18,606 bases of DNA from an uncultured Collinsella sp. (GTDB lineage: Bacteria; Actinomycetota; Coriobacteriia; Coriobacteriales; Coriobacteriaceae), in contig URRJ01000021.1 in the NCBI GenBank assembly GCA_900550205.1, positions 1-18,606 of the forward strand. Direction: 5' to 3'. The position numbers and the translations under genes were made by a program. The notes below the pieces were generated by a model. That model searched no databases, was not told where the DNA came from, and saw only the letters and a program-made list of their open reading frames with translations. Positions 6,490 to 13,624 of the stretch are shown in pieces; the first letter of the stretch is position 1; each line of letters starts with the position of its first letter.

Positions 6490-7743
6490 CTAAGAGCGCT
6501 CATATTTCGTGGCCCGCCCGGTTCCCTGCCTTACGATTGCATTCCGTTCAAGCAGAGATTCGAGTGCCGCCAACGTCCGCATGCGGCTCAGCCCCGTCTG
6601 TTTTTCAATCTCGCTTCGCGACATAATTCGCCCGCCCGACAAGGCCTTGAGAACCCGGACCTCTTCCTCGGACCCTTCAAAGGCATCGGTAACGGGCAAT
6701 GTGACGGCCACCATGCCGCCGCGAACATCAAAAATTGGTTGATTGATCGAATCGCGATAGGCGCGTCTAATGCGCGCGATTCCCGTACCAAATTTCTCGA
6801 TGTAATCCAGCTTTAAGAAGGCCTCTGCAACGATGGGGTTTCTGAGCACGGATATCTGCCCGTACAGGTATTGTTCCGTCGTCAAACCGGCGGGCAGCGA
6901 TCCGGGGGAGGTCACAACGACACGATCATCGTACAGGGCAATTTGAACGTTCGCTCGAACGTCCCACGTCCGATGCACCAAAGCGTTTGCAACAGCTTCG
7001 CGGAATGCCTCAAGAGGAATTCGATCGGTTTGGACGCGCTCCATCCCTTCGATACGCTCATAACGGTAGTAGCGTGCAAACATAGCCACCGCCCTGTCCA
7101 CCTGCTCAATTGCGGATACATTTGTCGCCGTCTCGCGATCCAAGATCACATCCTCGGTATCGCCAAAACGGACGCAGTCGATGCCCGGAAAATCATTCTT
7201 ATCCGCCAAAATCGCCGCGGCATTGGTATAGCCATCCTTGCCGAGCAAGCGGAGCGTACGCATGATATCCGGCGTTAACTCGGAAATGCCGAGGTGTTCA
7301 ACACACTTATGCTCGAGCGTATGAAAGCCCAAGTCCTGGCGAGCCGACGTGAGCGCGTCGAACGTTACGTTGCTGCCTTCGAGCGTCAGCCTGCCATACT
7401 CAAACCGGTCGACCTCCACCGTTGCCGAATCGTTTCGTCTGTAGGCCTTTCCCTTGCTTCGATAGGGTTTGTCCTGCCCCTCATAAACCGTAAGGATTAC
7501 GATCCCGTGTTTCTCATCGGGCTCAAGCGAGTAACGGGGCGCGGGATCAAGACTGTCGTTAATCATGTTCTCGATGCGCAGGCATTCTGCAACCGGATCC
7601 GCAAGACCGACAGCCACGCCCTCGTCATCAACGCCAAACTCAATCTTGCCCGTCCCGTAGTTTGCATAAGCGCTCACCGTTTTAAGAAACGTCGGCGTAA
7701 CGCTTTCCTTGTATTCGACTGTAGGGCTCTCTCTAACAACCAT
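6490..7743 (-). CDS. AlbA_2 (Schlafen-like) domain transcriptional regulator with GHKL-like ATPase region and winged helix
   Basis: This 417-aa protein has an N-terminal AlbA_2 putative nucleic-acid-binding domain (about residues 6-115, with VEYKES and KIEFGVDDEG). A middle region follows, then a COG2865-type ATP-binding segment (about 243-350, with EAFREAVANALVHR and KFGTGIARIRRA), and a C-terminal winged helix (about 358-417). The family is loosely annotated as RecG-related or as a transcriptional regulator; some members occur with defence or mobile DNA. The start at 7743 has GAGGGGG at 7752-7758; the longer reading from 7770 has no ribosome site and begins almost on the -10 box. It stands alone, flanked by a promoter-spanning inverted repeat upstream and a repeat array downstream. 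It looks less GC-rich than its neighbours, which may signal acquisition. The target is unknown. Confidence 0.85.
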   Translation of the reverse strand: MVVRESPTVEYKESVTPTFLKTVSAYANYGTGKIEFGVDDEGVAVGLADPVAECLRIENMINDSLDPAPRYSLEPDEKHGIVILTVYEGQDKPYRSKGKAYRRNDSATVEVDRFEYGRLTLEGSNVTFDALTSARQDLGFHTLEHKCVEHLGISELTPDIMRTLRLLGKDGYTNAAAILADKNDFPGIDCVRFGDTEDVILDRETATNVSAIEQVDRAVAMFARYYRYERIEGMERVQTDRIPLEAFREAVANALVHRTWDVRANVQIALYDDRVVVTSPGSLPAGLTTEQYLYGQISVLRNPIVAEAFLKLDYIEKFGTGIARIRRAYRDSINQPIFDVRGGMVAVTLPVTDAFEGSEEEVRVLKALSGGRIMSRSEIEKQTGLSRMRTLAALESLLERNAIVRQGTGRATKYERS

Positions 7744-7778
7744 ATGCACAACCCCCTCGTTTCGTACCATTCATAACC

Positions 7779-7847
7779 GTATTATAAGACGAAAACCGTT
7801 TGCGTATTGATTTATCCAAGACGCAAACAGTTTTCGTCTTATAATAC
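7779..7847. repeat. 27-bp inverted repeat over the AlbA_2 promoter
   Basis: The arms 7779-7805 and 7821-7847 are complementary at 26 of 27 positions around a 15-nt centre. Each arm carries an outward-facing TATAAT (minus strand at 7781-7786, plus strand at 7840-7845). The minus-strand copy is about 37 bp before the AlbA_2 start and probably serves as its -10. Good -35 hexamers are not visible, as expected of a regulated promoter. The arrangement suits autoregulation by a dimer, or a terminal-repeat remnant. Confidence 0.65.
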
Positions 7848-7867
7848 GTCTGCAATCCAAACGAAAA

Positions 7868-7902
7868 GAACCCCGAGCTCGTATGAACTCGGGGCTCTTT
7901 GT
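7868..7902 (-). terminator. Bidirectional terminator after the enoate reductase-like gene
   Basis: CCCCGAG pairs with CTCGGGG across a 10-nt loop. On the minus strand it is followed by TTCTTTTCG and on the plus strand by CTCTTTG. The minus-strand tail is richer and the only sizeable upstream gene is the oxidoreductase ending at 8051, so it probably terminates that transcript. Confidence 0.7.
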
Positions 7903-7986
7903 GCCGCACATCTATGGGAGGAGAAATTCGATGCGTATGGGCGTTACTCCATGAAGCCGCCCTGGGATGGCGGCAACCTCGTCAAT

Positions 7987-8033
7987 GGGGTCAGGTTTAC
8001 ATGCATCAACTTAGCGCAAAGTAACCTGTCCCC
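7987..8033. repeat. GGGGACAGG-type dyad
   Basis: GGGGTCAGGTT (7987-7997) and AACCTGTCCCC (8023-8033) are complementary at 10 of 11 positions across 25 nt, just past the 3' end of the oxidoreductase gene. Its core matches the dyads at 1891-1923 and 10354-10380. Similar cores are known in REP-type palindromes of other bacteria, but that assignment is only an inference. The rest of the 307-bp gap 7744-8050 holds the AlbA_2 promoter repeat, a terminator and no credible gene. Confidence 0.5.
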
Positions 8034-8050
8034 CACGCACAAAGGGTTGA

Positions 8051-10000
8051 CTAGAGCTCGCAGGCAACCTTGTAGCCATCGCCGATGGCGTCGCGAATGT
8101 TGCCGCACTTGTTGGCGTCACCCAGCACGTGGGTGGTAACGCCGGCAGCGGCAAGGTCGTCGGCCAACTTGGTATTGGGACGATAGCCCATGGCAAGCAC
8201 CAGCGTATCGGCATCGGCGATGGTGTGGACCTCGCCATCCTTCTCGTAGCTGATGGCATCCTCGGTAATCTCGGTCACCTTGGCCTCGGTCAGCACGTGA
8301 ACGCCCTTGGAAAGCATGCGTGTGATGAGCACCGCGCGGCCGGCACCGCCCTCGTTGGCAGCAAGCGTCTTGGTCATCTCGATGACGGTGACATCGCGAT
8401 TGGCCGGCGACAGGTCGTTGACCAGCGGGGCCAGGTAATCGGCCGTCTCGCAGCCAACGGTACCGCCGCCCACGATGACGATCTTCTTGCCCGGGAAAGC
8501 CTTGCCGCCCAGCAGGTCGTCGGCCGTCATAACCTGCTTAAAGCCCTGCATGAAGGCCGGAGCGATGGGCTCGGCGCCATAGGCCAGGACGACCTCGTAA
8601 CCTGCGTAGTCGCGCTGAATGTCCTCGGCCGAAAGCTCGGTGCCAAAGACGCACTTCACGCCGGCCTCGGCCAGGCGACGGTACTGGTACTTGATCACGC
8701 GGGTGAGTTCCTGCTTTGCCGGCGGCACGGCTGCGATGCGCATTTCGCCGCCCGGCTCATCCTGCTTGTCCACGAGCACCACGTTGTGGCCGCGCTCGGC
8801 GGCAATGTAGGCTGCCTCCATGCCCGCAGGACCAGCGCCCACAACGAGCACGTTCTTGGCCTCGGCGGCAGGCTCGTAACCGGCCTCGTCGCGCTCAACA
8901 TCGGGGTTGACGGTGCAGGAGATGCGCTTGCCAAACATAATGCCGTTCAGGCAGCGCAGGCAGCCAATGCAGGGACGGATGTCGTCGGCGTTGCCGGCAG
9001 CGGCCTTGTTGCAGAACTCGGCATCGCACAGATTGGCGCGGCCCATCATGCAGATATCGGCAGCGCCGTCCTCGATCAGCTCCTCGGCGATCCAGGCCTC
9101 GTTAATGCGTCCGACGGTGGCGACGGGAATGTTGACGTGCTTTTTGATCTCGCGCGAGCAGGCGGCGTGCGAGGCCTGCTGCGTGCCGGCGGCGGGAATC
9201 GCGGAACCGCGCTTGATGGTGGTGCCACCCGACACGTGAATCATGTCGACGCCGGCCTTTTCCAGGCGACGCGAGACGTAGATCATGTCGTTGAGGGTCA
9301 GGCCGCCATCGGTGTACTCGTCGCCCGAGATGCGGACGTCGATGATAAAGTCCTTACCGCAGCGCTCGCGAATCTCGGCGATGACCTCGAGCAAAAAGCG
9401 CATGCGGGCGTCGAGCGAGCCGCCGTACTCATCGGTACGCTTGTTGTAGAGCGGGGTCAAAAAGCCGCCGAGCATGCCGTGGGCGTGTGCAGCATGGACC
9501 TCGACGCCATCGACACCGGCCTTCTGCATACGCACGGCAGCGTCGCCAAACTGATGCGTGAGCTCGTGGATCTCATCGACCGTGATAGGACGCGGTGCCT
9601 CGCGGGCATAGGACGGTCCCACGAAGGACGGAGCGAGCAGGCGCGGCGTGCCCGGAATGTTAAAGGCCATGTAGGCGGGGTGGAAGAGCTGCGGCATGAT
9701 CTTGCAGCCATACTCGTGGACGGCTGCGGCGAGCTTTTCCCAGCCAGGGATAAACGTGTCGTCGTAGCAGCACATGTCACCCGGCAGATAGGTATAGGTG
9801 GGCTCAACCGTCACGACCTCGGTGATGATCAGGCCAACGCCGCCCTTGGCACGGGCACGGTAATGATCGACCAAGTCGTCGGTCACATAGCCATGATCGG
9901 CCAGGTTGGTGGACACCGGCGGCATAAAGACGCGGTTCTTGACCTCGGTCGTACCGACCTTGATCGGGCTAAAGAGCATCGGGTAGGCGGATGACTCCAT
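8051..10000 (-). CDS. NADH:flavin oxidoreductase / 2-enoate (2,4-dienoyl-CoA) reductase family, FMN/Fe-S/FAD
   Basis: This 649-aa three-part enzyme matches 2,4-dienoyl-CoA reductase, enoate reductase and BaiCD-type proteins, which reduce activated C=C bonds with NAD(P)H. Residues 1-340 form an Old Yellow Enzyme TIM barrel (HAAHAHGMLGGFLTP at 169-183, then NKRTDEYGGS). A cysteine cluster for a 4Fe-4S centre follows (Cys344, Cys347, Cys350, Cys362). Then come an FAD-binding motif (VLVVGAGPAGMEAA, about 384-397) and a second dinucleotide motif (IVIVGGGTVGCETA). The start at 10000 is chosen for AAAGGAAG just upstream; a longer frame from 10081 adds a non-homologous-looking tail and crosses a promoter dyad. 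It appears monocistronic. The substrate could be an enoate, dienoyl compound or steroid and cannot be fixed from sequence. Confidence 0.9.
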   Translation of the reverse strand: MESSAYPMLFSPIKVGTTEVKNRVFMPPVSTNLADHGYVTDDLVDHYRARAKGGVGLIITEVVTVEPTYTYLPGDMCCYDDTFIPGWEKLAAAVHEYGCKIMPQLFHPAYMAFNIPGTPRLLAPSFVGPSYAREAPRPITVDEIHELTHQFGDAAVRMQKAGVDGVEVHAAHAHGMLGGFLTPLYNKRTDEYGGSLDARMRFLLEVIAEIRERCGKDFIIDVRISGDEYTDGGLTLNDMIYVSRRLEKAGVDMIHVSGGTTIKRGSAIPAAGTQQASHAACSREIKKHVNIPVATVGRINEAWIAEELIEDGAADICMMGRANLCDAEFCNKAAAGNADDIRPCIGCLRCLNGIMFGKRISCTVNPDVERDEAGYEPAAEAKNVLVVGAGPAGMEAAYIAAERGHNVVLVDKQDEPGGEMRIAAVPPAKQELTRVIKYQYRRLAEAGVKCVFGTELSAEDIQRDYAGYEVVLAYGAEPIAPAFMQGFKQVMTADDLLGGKAFPGKKIVIVGGGTVGCETADYLAPLVNDLSPANRDVTVIEMTKTLAANEGGAGRAVLITRMLSKGVHVLTEAKVTEITEDAISYEKDGEVHTIADADTLVLAMGYRPNTKLADDLAAAGVTTHVLGDANKCGNIRDAIGDGYKVACEL

Positions 10001-10028
10001 ACAGGCTTCCTTTCGTTTAAGCCGCTCG

Positions 10029-10081
10029 GCGGCAGTTGCTAACGTACTTATCCTATCAGCAACTGCCGCATTCGCAGTCAA
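10029..10081 (-). promoter_or_regulatory. Promoter with 12-bp dyad upstream of the enoate reductase-like gene
   Basis: GCGGCAGTTGCT (10029-10040) and AGCAACTGCCGC (10058-10069) are perfect complements around a 17-nt centre. On the minus strand TTGACT (10076-10081) is a good -35 hexamer. Seventeen bases further comes TGATAG, with TAGGAT close by, as possible -10s inside the dyad. A repressor bound here would block the promoter; the dyad could equally be a leader hairpin. Confidence 0.45.
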
Positions 10082-10102
10082 ACATGCCCAAACGCCGGTC
10101 GG

Positions 10103-10303
10103 CTAATGAATACCGCGGCCCAAGTCTTCGGCGATTTTGTCCACGCCCTTAAGTGCGGCGCACGTCTTTTTGTTGGAGCAATGCCCGGTGCAAACGCCGC
10201 CCTGAGCGCAGTCGGCGCAGGTACCCTTACGGTAGATGCGCACGCACACGGCGACAAACGCAATACCGATAACAGCCAGTACAACAATATCGATAGGTGC
10301 CAT
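10103..10303 (-). CDS. FeoB-associated Cys-rich small membrane protein
   Basis: This 66-aa protein has one N-terminal membrane segment (about residues 5-24, IDIVVLAVIGIAFVAVCVRI). A Cys-rich tail follows (CADCAQGGVCTGHCSNKKTC) with six cysteines able to bind metal or an Fe-S centre. This matches the FeoB-associated Cys-rich family found beside feoB in many anaerobes, thought to assist or regulate ferrous-iron transport. GAGGAGG lies six bases before the ATG. It sits 174 bp downstream of feoB, beyond a strong hairpin, so it may be expressed by read-through or from its own promoter. Confidence 0.85.
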   Translation of the reverse strand: MAPIDIVVLAVIGIAFVAVCVRIYRKGTCADCAQGGVCTGHCSNKKTCAALKGVDKIAEDLGRGIH

Positions 10304-10353
10304 AGCAAGCCTCCTCTAGTTAACCACCGCTTACTTTACCCCATTCTCCACCT

Positions 10354-10380
10354 ACCAAAAAGGGACAGGTTTATTTTGGT
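10354..10380. repeat. GGGACAGG-type dyad
   Basis: ACCAAAA (10354-10360) pairs with TTTTGGT (10374-10380) around AGGGACAGGTTTA. The loop core matches those at 1891-1923 and 7987-8033. It lies between the feoB terminator and the Cys-rich small gene. Confidence 0.45.
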
Positions 10381-10415
10381 CGATTTTATCTGCGGAAACG
10401 CCACATCTCCCCACC

Positions 10416-10451
10416 AAAAAGCCCGAGTGTCGCTGGGACACCCGGGCTTTT
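10416..10451 (-). terminator. Rho-independent terminator of feoB
   Basis: GCCCGAGTGTC (10421-10431) pairs with GACACCCGGGC (10437-10447) with one mismatch. It is flanked by A and T runs, so on the minus strand the stem is followed by TTTTT. It begins about 30 bases past the feoB stop and could work in both directions. Confidence 0.8.
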
Positions 10452-10477
10452 GGAAAGGGGCTAATCCTTATTCAGAC

Positions 10478-12805
10478 TTAAGCGGAAACTGCGGCGGAAG
10501 CAGTGTTGGTCTCGTCCTCGTCGGTCCAAGCGTGCTTGGGCATGGGACGGAAGATCTGGAAGAGCATCGCAACCAGCAGCACAATGGCCACAACCGTCCA
10601 GATACCAAACTGTCCCAACACAAGCAGGTTGTAGAACTGATTGATGAACAGGGCGATCACCCAAGCGAAGAGGCACTCGTAGCCGATAGCAATCGCGGTC
10701 CACTTGCCGGAGTCCATCTGGTTGCGGATGGTACCCATGGCGGCGAAGCAGGGGGCGCACAGCAGGTTGAAGGCACCGAATGCCACGCAAGCGCCCATGG
10801 TCGGAAACATACCAGCAAATGCGGTCCACAGGCTCGGATCGGTCTCGCCGGCATCGGCAACGGACAGCAGCGAGCCAGCGGTAGCGACGACATTCTCCTT
10901 GGCGACGAGGCCCGAGACGGTCAGCGCAGTGGCCTGCCAAGTGCTAAAGCCGAGCGGGGCGAAGATCCAAGCGACCAGGTTGCCGAGCATGGCGAGCACG
11001 GAGTAGTCCATGAACTCCTCGGGGATGCCGTCCATCGCAGGCAGGAAGCCAAAGGAACCGTTATAGCTACCAAAGTTGGACAGGAACCAAACCACGACGG
11101 TGGAGGCGAAGATGACCGTGCCGGCCTTCTTGATAAAGGCCCAGCAGCGCTCCCACACGTGCAGCGCCCAAGAGCGGATCGCCGGGAAGTGATAAGCCGG
11201 GAGCTCCATGACAAACGGGGTCGGGCGGCCGGCGAAGAGCTTGGTCTTCTTGAGCATGAGGCCCGAAGCGATGACGGCAAAGACGCCCAGGAAGTAGAAC
11301 AGCGGGCTGATCCACGCGGCGGTGGTGGAAGAGTCACCGATGATGGAGCCCATGAGCAGGGCGATGATCGGCAGCTTAGCGCCACAGGGGATGAACGTGG
11401 TGGTCATGACCGTCATGCGGCGGTCCTTCTCGTTCTCGATGGTCTTGGTAGCCATGACGCCGGGGACGCCGCAGCCCGAGGACACGAGCATGGGGATGAA
11501 GGACTTACCGGACAGACCAAAGCGGCGGAACACGCGGTCCATGATGAAGGCGACGCGAGCCATATAGCCGCAGTCCTCCAGGAAGGACAGCATCACAAAG
11601 AGCAGGAACATCTGCGGCACGAAGCCGAAGATGGCACCCAGGCCGCCAACGATACCGTCACAGACGAGCGAATCGACCAGACCGCCATCCTCGGTGCCGC
11701 CCGCCACGAGGGCATCGTGCACCATGGTGGTAATACCGGGGACATAGGGGCCATACTGCGCCGGATCGACCGAATCGGCGTCGTCGCCCGCAGCCTCAAC
11801 AGCTGCGTCGTAGGCGTCGCGGCCCTGGCCGAGCACATACCAACCGTCGGTACCAAAGAGCTGGTCGTTGGTGAAGTCGGTCACCGTGCCGCCCAGGGTG
11901 GAAACGGCGATGTAGTACACGCAGAACATGATGACCACAAAGATCGGCAGGCCCAGGATGCGGTTGGTAACCACGCGGTCGATCTTCTCGGAAGTGCTCA
12001 TCTTGGCAGGGGCCTTGGTAAGGCACTCGTCGATGATGTGCGCGATCACGCCGTAGCGCTCACCGGTGATGATGGACTCAGCGTCGTCGTCGCAGTCCTG
12101 CTCGCACTGAGCGACCAGCTGTTCCACGCGAGCGGCCTTCTCCTTAGTGAGGTTGATGAGTTTGCAGGCGTCTGCATCACGCTCGAACAGCTTGACAGCG
12201 TAGTAGCGGCGCTTGTTGGCGGGAACGCTCGCCGGAAGGTTGTTCTCGATGTGCGTCAGAACGTCCTCAATGGAAGAGTCGAACTTGTGCTCCGGCACCT
12301 GGCCCTTGGAAGCGGCGGATTTCTTAACCTGCTCGAACAGCTCCTTGATACCCTTGTTCTTAAGAGCCGAGATCATCATGACCGGGCAGCCGAGCTTCCT
12401 GGACAGCTTGTCGGTGTCGATCTTGTCACCGTTCTTCTCGACCAAGTCGGCCATGTTGAGGGCAACGACCACGGGCAGGCCGGTCTCGATGACCTGAAGC
12501 GCCAGGTACAGGTTACGCTCGAGGTTGGTGGCATCGACCACCTGAACGACGACATCGGGCTCGCCGCTCATGAGGTAGTCGCGCGAGCACTGCTCCTCGG
12601 GGCTGTAGGGGGAAAGCGAGTAGATGCCGGGGAGGTCCGTGATGGTAACGTTCTTGTCGCTTAGGAGCTTGGCTTCCTTTTTCTCAACCGTGACGCCGGG
12701 CCAGTTGCCAACGTAGCCGTTGGCGCCGGTGATCAGGTTGAAAAGCGTGGTCTTGCCGCAGTTGGGGTTACCCGCCAGCGCGACATGGATCTGAGAATCC
12801 GCCAT
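10478..12805 (-). CDS. feoB: Ferrous iron transport protein B, GTP-gated membrane transporter
   Basis: This 775-aa FeoB imports Fe2+ across the cytoplasmic membrane. The N-terminal G domain shows G1 GNPNCGKT (12-19), G2 in GVTVEKK, G3 DLPG (57-60), G4 NMAD (117-120) and G5 SAL (146-148). A cytosolic helical spacer follows, then a multi-span membrane region with the two Gate repeats (for example SFIPMLVSSGCGVPGVMATK). An acidic, Ala/Asp-rich extracytoplasmic loop (around residues 320-360) is longer than in many homologues. AAGGA lies just upstream of the ATG at 12805. It follows two feoA genes on the same strand by 122 bp; that gap contains a metal-regulator-like dyad and a hairpin, so a second internal promoter is possible. 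Confidence 0.97.
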   Translation of the reverse strand: MADSQIHVALAGNPNCGKTTLFNLITGANGYVGNWPGVTVEKKEAKLLSDKNVTITDLPGIYSLSPYSPEEQCSRDYLMSGEPDVVVQVVDATNLERNLYLALQVIETGLPVVVALNMADLVEKNGDKIDTDKLSRKLGCPVMMISALKNKGIKELFEQVKKSAASKGQVPEHKFDSSIEDVLTHIENNLPASVPANKRRYYAVKLFERDADACKLINLTKEKAARVEQLVAQCEQDCDDDAESIITGERYGVIAHIIDECLTKAPAKMSTSEKIDRVVTNRILGLPIFVVIMFCVYYIAVSTLGGTVTDFTNDQLFGTDGWYVLGQGRDAYDAAVEAAGDDADSVDPAQYGPYVPGITTMVHDALVAGGTEDGGLVDSLVCDGIVGGLGAIFGFVPQMFLLFVMLSFLEDCGYMARVAFIMDRVFRRFGLSGKSFIPMLVSSGCGVPGVMATKTIENEKDRRMTVMTTTFIPCGAKLPIIALLMGSIIGDSSTTAAWISPLFYFLGVFAVIASGLMLKKTKLFAGRPTPFVMELPAYHFPAIRSWALHVWERCWAFIKKAGTVIFASTVVVWFLSNFGSYNGSFGFLPAMDGIPEEFMDYSVLAMLGNLVAWIFAPLGFSTWQATALTVSGLVAKENVVATAGSLLSVADAGETDPSLWTAFAGMFPTMGACVAFGAFNLLCAPCFAAMGTIRNQMDSGKWTAIAIGYECLFAWVIALFINQFYNLLVLGQFGIWTVVAIVLLVAMLFQIFRPMPKHAWTDEDETNTASAAVSA

Positions 12806-12825
12806 TCAATCCTTCTTCCTTGTGT

Positions 12826-12851
12826 GCCTGCGCTGCTTTCTCCGCGCAGGC
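12826..12851 (-). promoter_or_regulatory. Leader hairpin before feoB
   Basis: GCCTGCGC (12826-12833) pairs perfectly with GCGCAGGC (12844-12851). It lies about 20 bases before the feoB start, next to the ribosome site. It may be a processing site, stabiliser or attenuator separating feoA from feoB expression. Confidence 0.4.
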
Positions 12852-12877
12852 TGGATAATGTGCTTCAAAGTGCAGCA

Positions 12878-12901
12878 TTAAGTTAGAAATACCTAACTTT
12901 A
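12878..12901. promoter_or_regulatory. DtxR/IdeR-like dyad between feoA and feoB
   Basis: TTAAGTTAG (12878-12886) and its partner CTAACTTTA (12893-12901) form an almost perfect dyad. Each half is close to the arms of the DtxR/IdeR iron-box consensus (TTAGGTTAG and CTAACCTAA), but the centre is about five bases longer. Its position in an iron-uptake operon makes control by an iron-dependent DtxR-family repressor plausible. Confidence 0.45.
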
Positions 12902-12927
12902 TCTGCAGAAATATACGTCGCGAGCCC

Positions 12928-13149
12928 TTACTGGACCTCGACGACGGCCGCCTCCTCCTTACGGATGGAAAGCTCGTAGCCGCGCACGTTGATCTCGACC
13001 GGATCACCGAGCGGTGCAACCTTCACGACCTTGAACGAAGTGCCCTTGATGAGCCCCAGGTCCATAAGGTGGCGGCGAAGCGCACCCTCACCGTGAAGCT
13101 TGACGATGGTGGAGCTCTCGCCCACCTTAACGTCACCCAACGTCTTCAT
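12928..13149 (-). CDS. feoA: FeoA-type SH3-like protein (second feoA)
   Basis: This 73-aa single-domain FeoA protein has the SH3-like beta fold and the family signature LRRHLMDLGLIKGTSFKVV, ending with VEINVRGYELSIRKEEA. FeoA is a small cytoplasmic partner that modulates FeoB. The start at 13149 has AAAGGGGG eight bases upstream. It is 39 bp behind another feoA and 122 bp ahead of feoB, in one direction. Confidence 0.93.
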   Translation of the reverse strand: MKTLGDVKVGESSTIVKLHGEGALRRHLMDLGLIKGTSFKVVKVAPLGDPVEINVRGYELSIRKEEAAVVEVQ

Positions 13150-13188
13150 CCTCTTGTCCCCCTTTCGGTTTTTATGAAATGCTGCTGA

Positions 13189-13431
13189 CTAACCGACGGT
13201 CATGATGTGCATGGCAACCTTGGAATCGATACCAAAGCGTGCGCCCAGCACCGTGACGATGATATTGGCGCCACTCGAGCTCACAACGTGGATTTCGTTG
13301 CCCTCGACAAAGCCGAGGTCCTTGAGGTGGTGCTTCATGTCCTCATTGCCCTTTACACGAGACACGCGCACGGTTTCGCCCGCTTTTACCATCGAAAGCG
13401 GCATGGCCGACATCTGCGGTCCGCAAGACAT
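13189..13431 (-). CDS. feoA: FeoA-type SH3-like protein (first feoA)
   Basis: This 80-aa FeoA-domain protein has the signature MKHHLKDLGFVEGNEIHVV and a C-terminal VLGARFGIDSKVAMHIMT. It differs clearly from the neighbouring FeoA, so the pair is an old duplication or two specialised subunits rather than a recent copy. The N-terminus carries a short MSCGPQMS extension with one Cys. AGGAG lies seven bases before the ATG at 13431. It is the first gene of the feo cluster, with a large inverted repeat upstream (13474-13527). Confidence 0.92.
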   Translation of the reverse strand: MSCGPQMSAMPLSMVKAGETVRVSRVKGNEDMKHHLKDLGFVEGNEIHVVSSSGANIIVTVLGARFGIDSKVAMHIMTVG

Positions 13432-13473
13432 GAGTGGCTCCTAACGTCAGTTCGTCCTCAACATCGACGCGAT

Positions 13474-13527
13474 AAAAGTTAACCACGTCTATGTTCGCTT
13501 TAGTAAACTAGCACGTGGTTAACTTTT
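13474..13527. promoter_or_regulatory. 15-bp perfect inverted repeat upstream of the feo operon
   Basis: AAAAGTTAACCACGT (13474-13488) and ACGTGGTTAACTTTT (13513-13527) are exact complements separated by 24 nt. The repeat lies 40-95 bp before the first feoA start, where the operon promoter should be. There is no T-tract of terminator type toward feoA. It is most likely an operator, but no known iron-box consensus is matched. Confidence 0.5.
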
Positions 13528-13569
13528 TGGAAAGGGTCCTGTTCAGTTTTTCGAAAAAGTTTCCTATAC

Positions 13570-13615
13570 GAAACAAAACAAAAAGGCGCGGCAAAGGACT
13601 ATCCTTTACCGCGCC
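13570..13615 (-). terminator. Rho-independent terminator of the HPr gene
   Basis: GGCGCGGCAAAGG (13585-13597) pairs with CCTTTACCGCGCC (13603-13615) with a single mismatch. On the minus strand the stem is followed by TTTTTGTTTTGTTTCG. It begins ten bases past the HPr stop, a textbook intrinsic terminator. Confidence 0.92.
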
Positions 13616-13624
13616 CTATCATGC

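Noticed and set aside
7931..7954. A seven-codon plus-strand frame with a good GGGAGGAG site
   Set aside because: The peptide (MRMGVTP) leads to no gene; the overlapping frame runs antisense into the oxidoreductase. It may be a relic, but nothing supports function.
8129..9994. A 621-codon plus-strand open frame over the oxidoreductase
   Set aside because: Antisense shadow with the skewed His/Gly/Asp-rich composition typical of such frames.
10106..12664. An 852-codon open frame antisense to feoB
   Set aside because: It mirrors the strong third-position GC bias of feoB. It has no recognisable domains or matching gene context, and feoB is certain.
13544..13574. Short A/T palindrome (TTTTTCGAAAAA) and GTTTC-n6-GAAAC pair past the HPr terminator as a named operator
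   Set aside because: Both dyads are real but short, match no consensus I can name, and may simply be part of the T-rich terminator surroundings.
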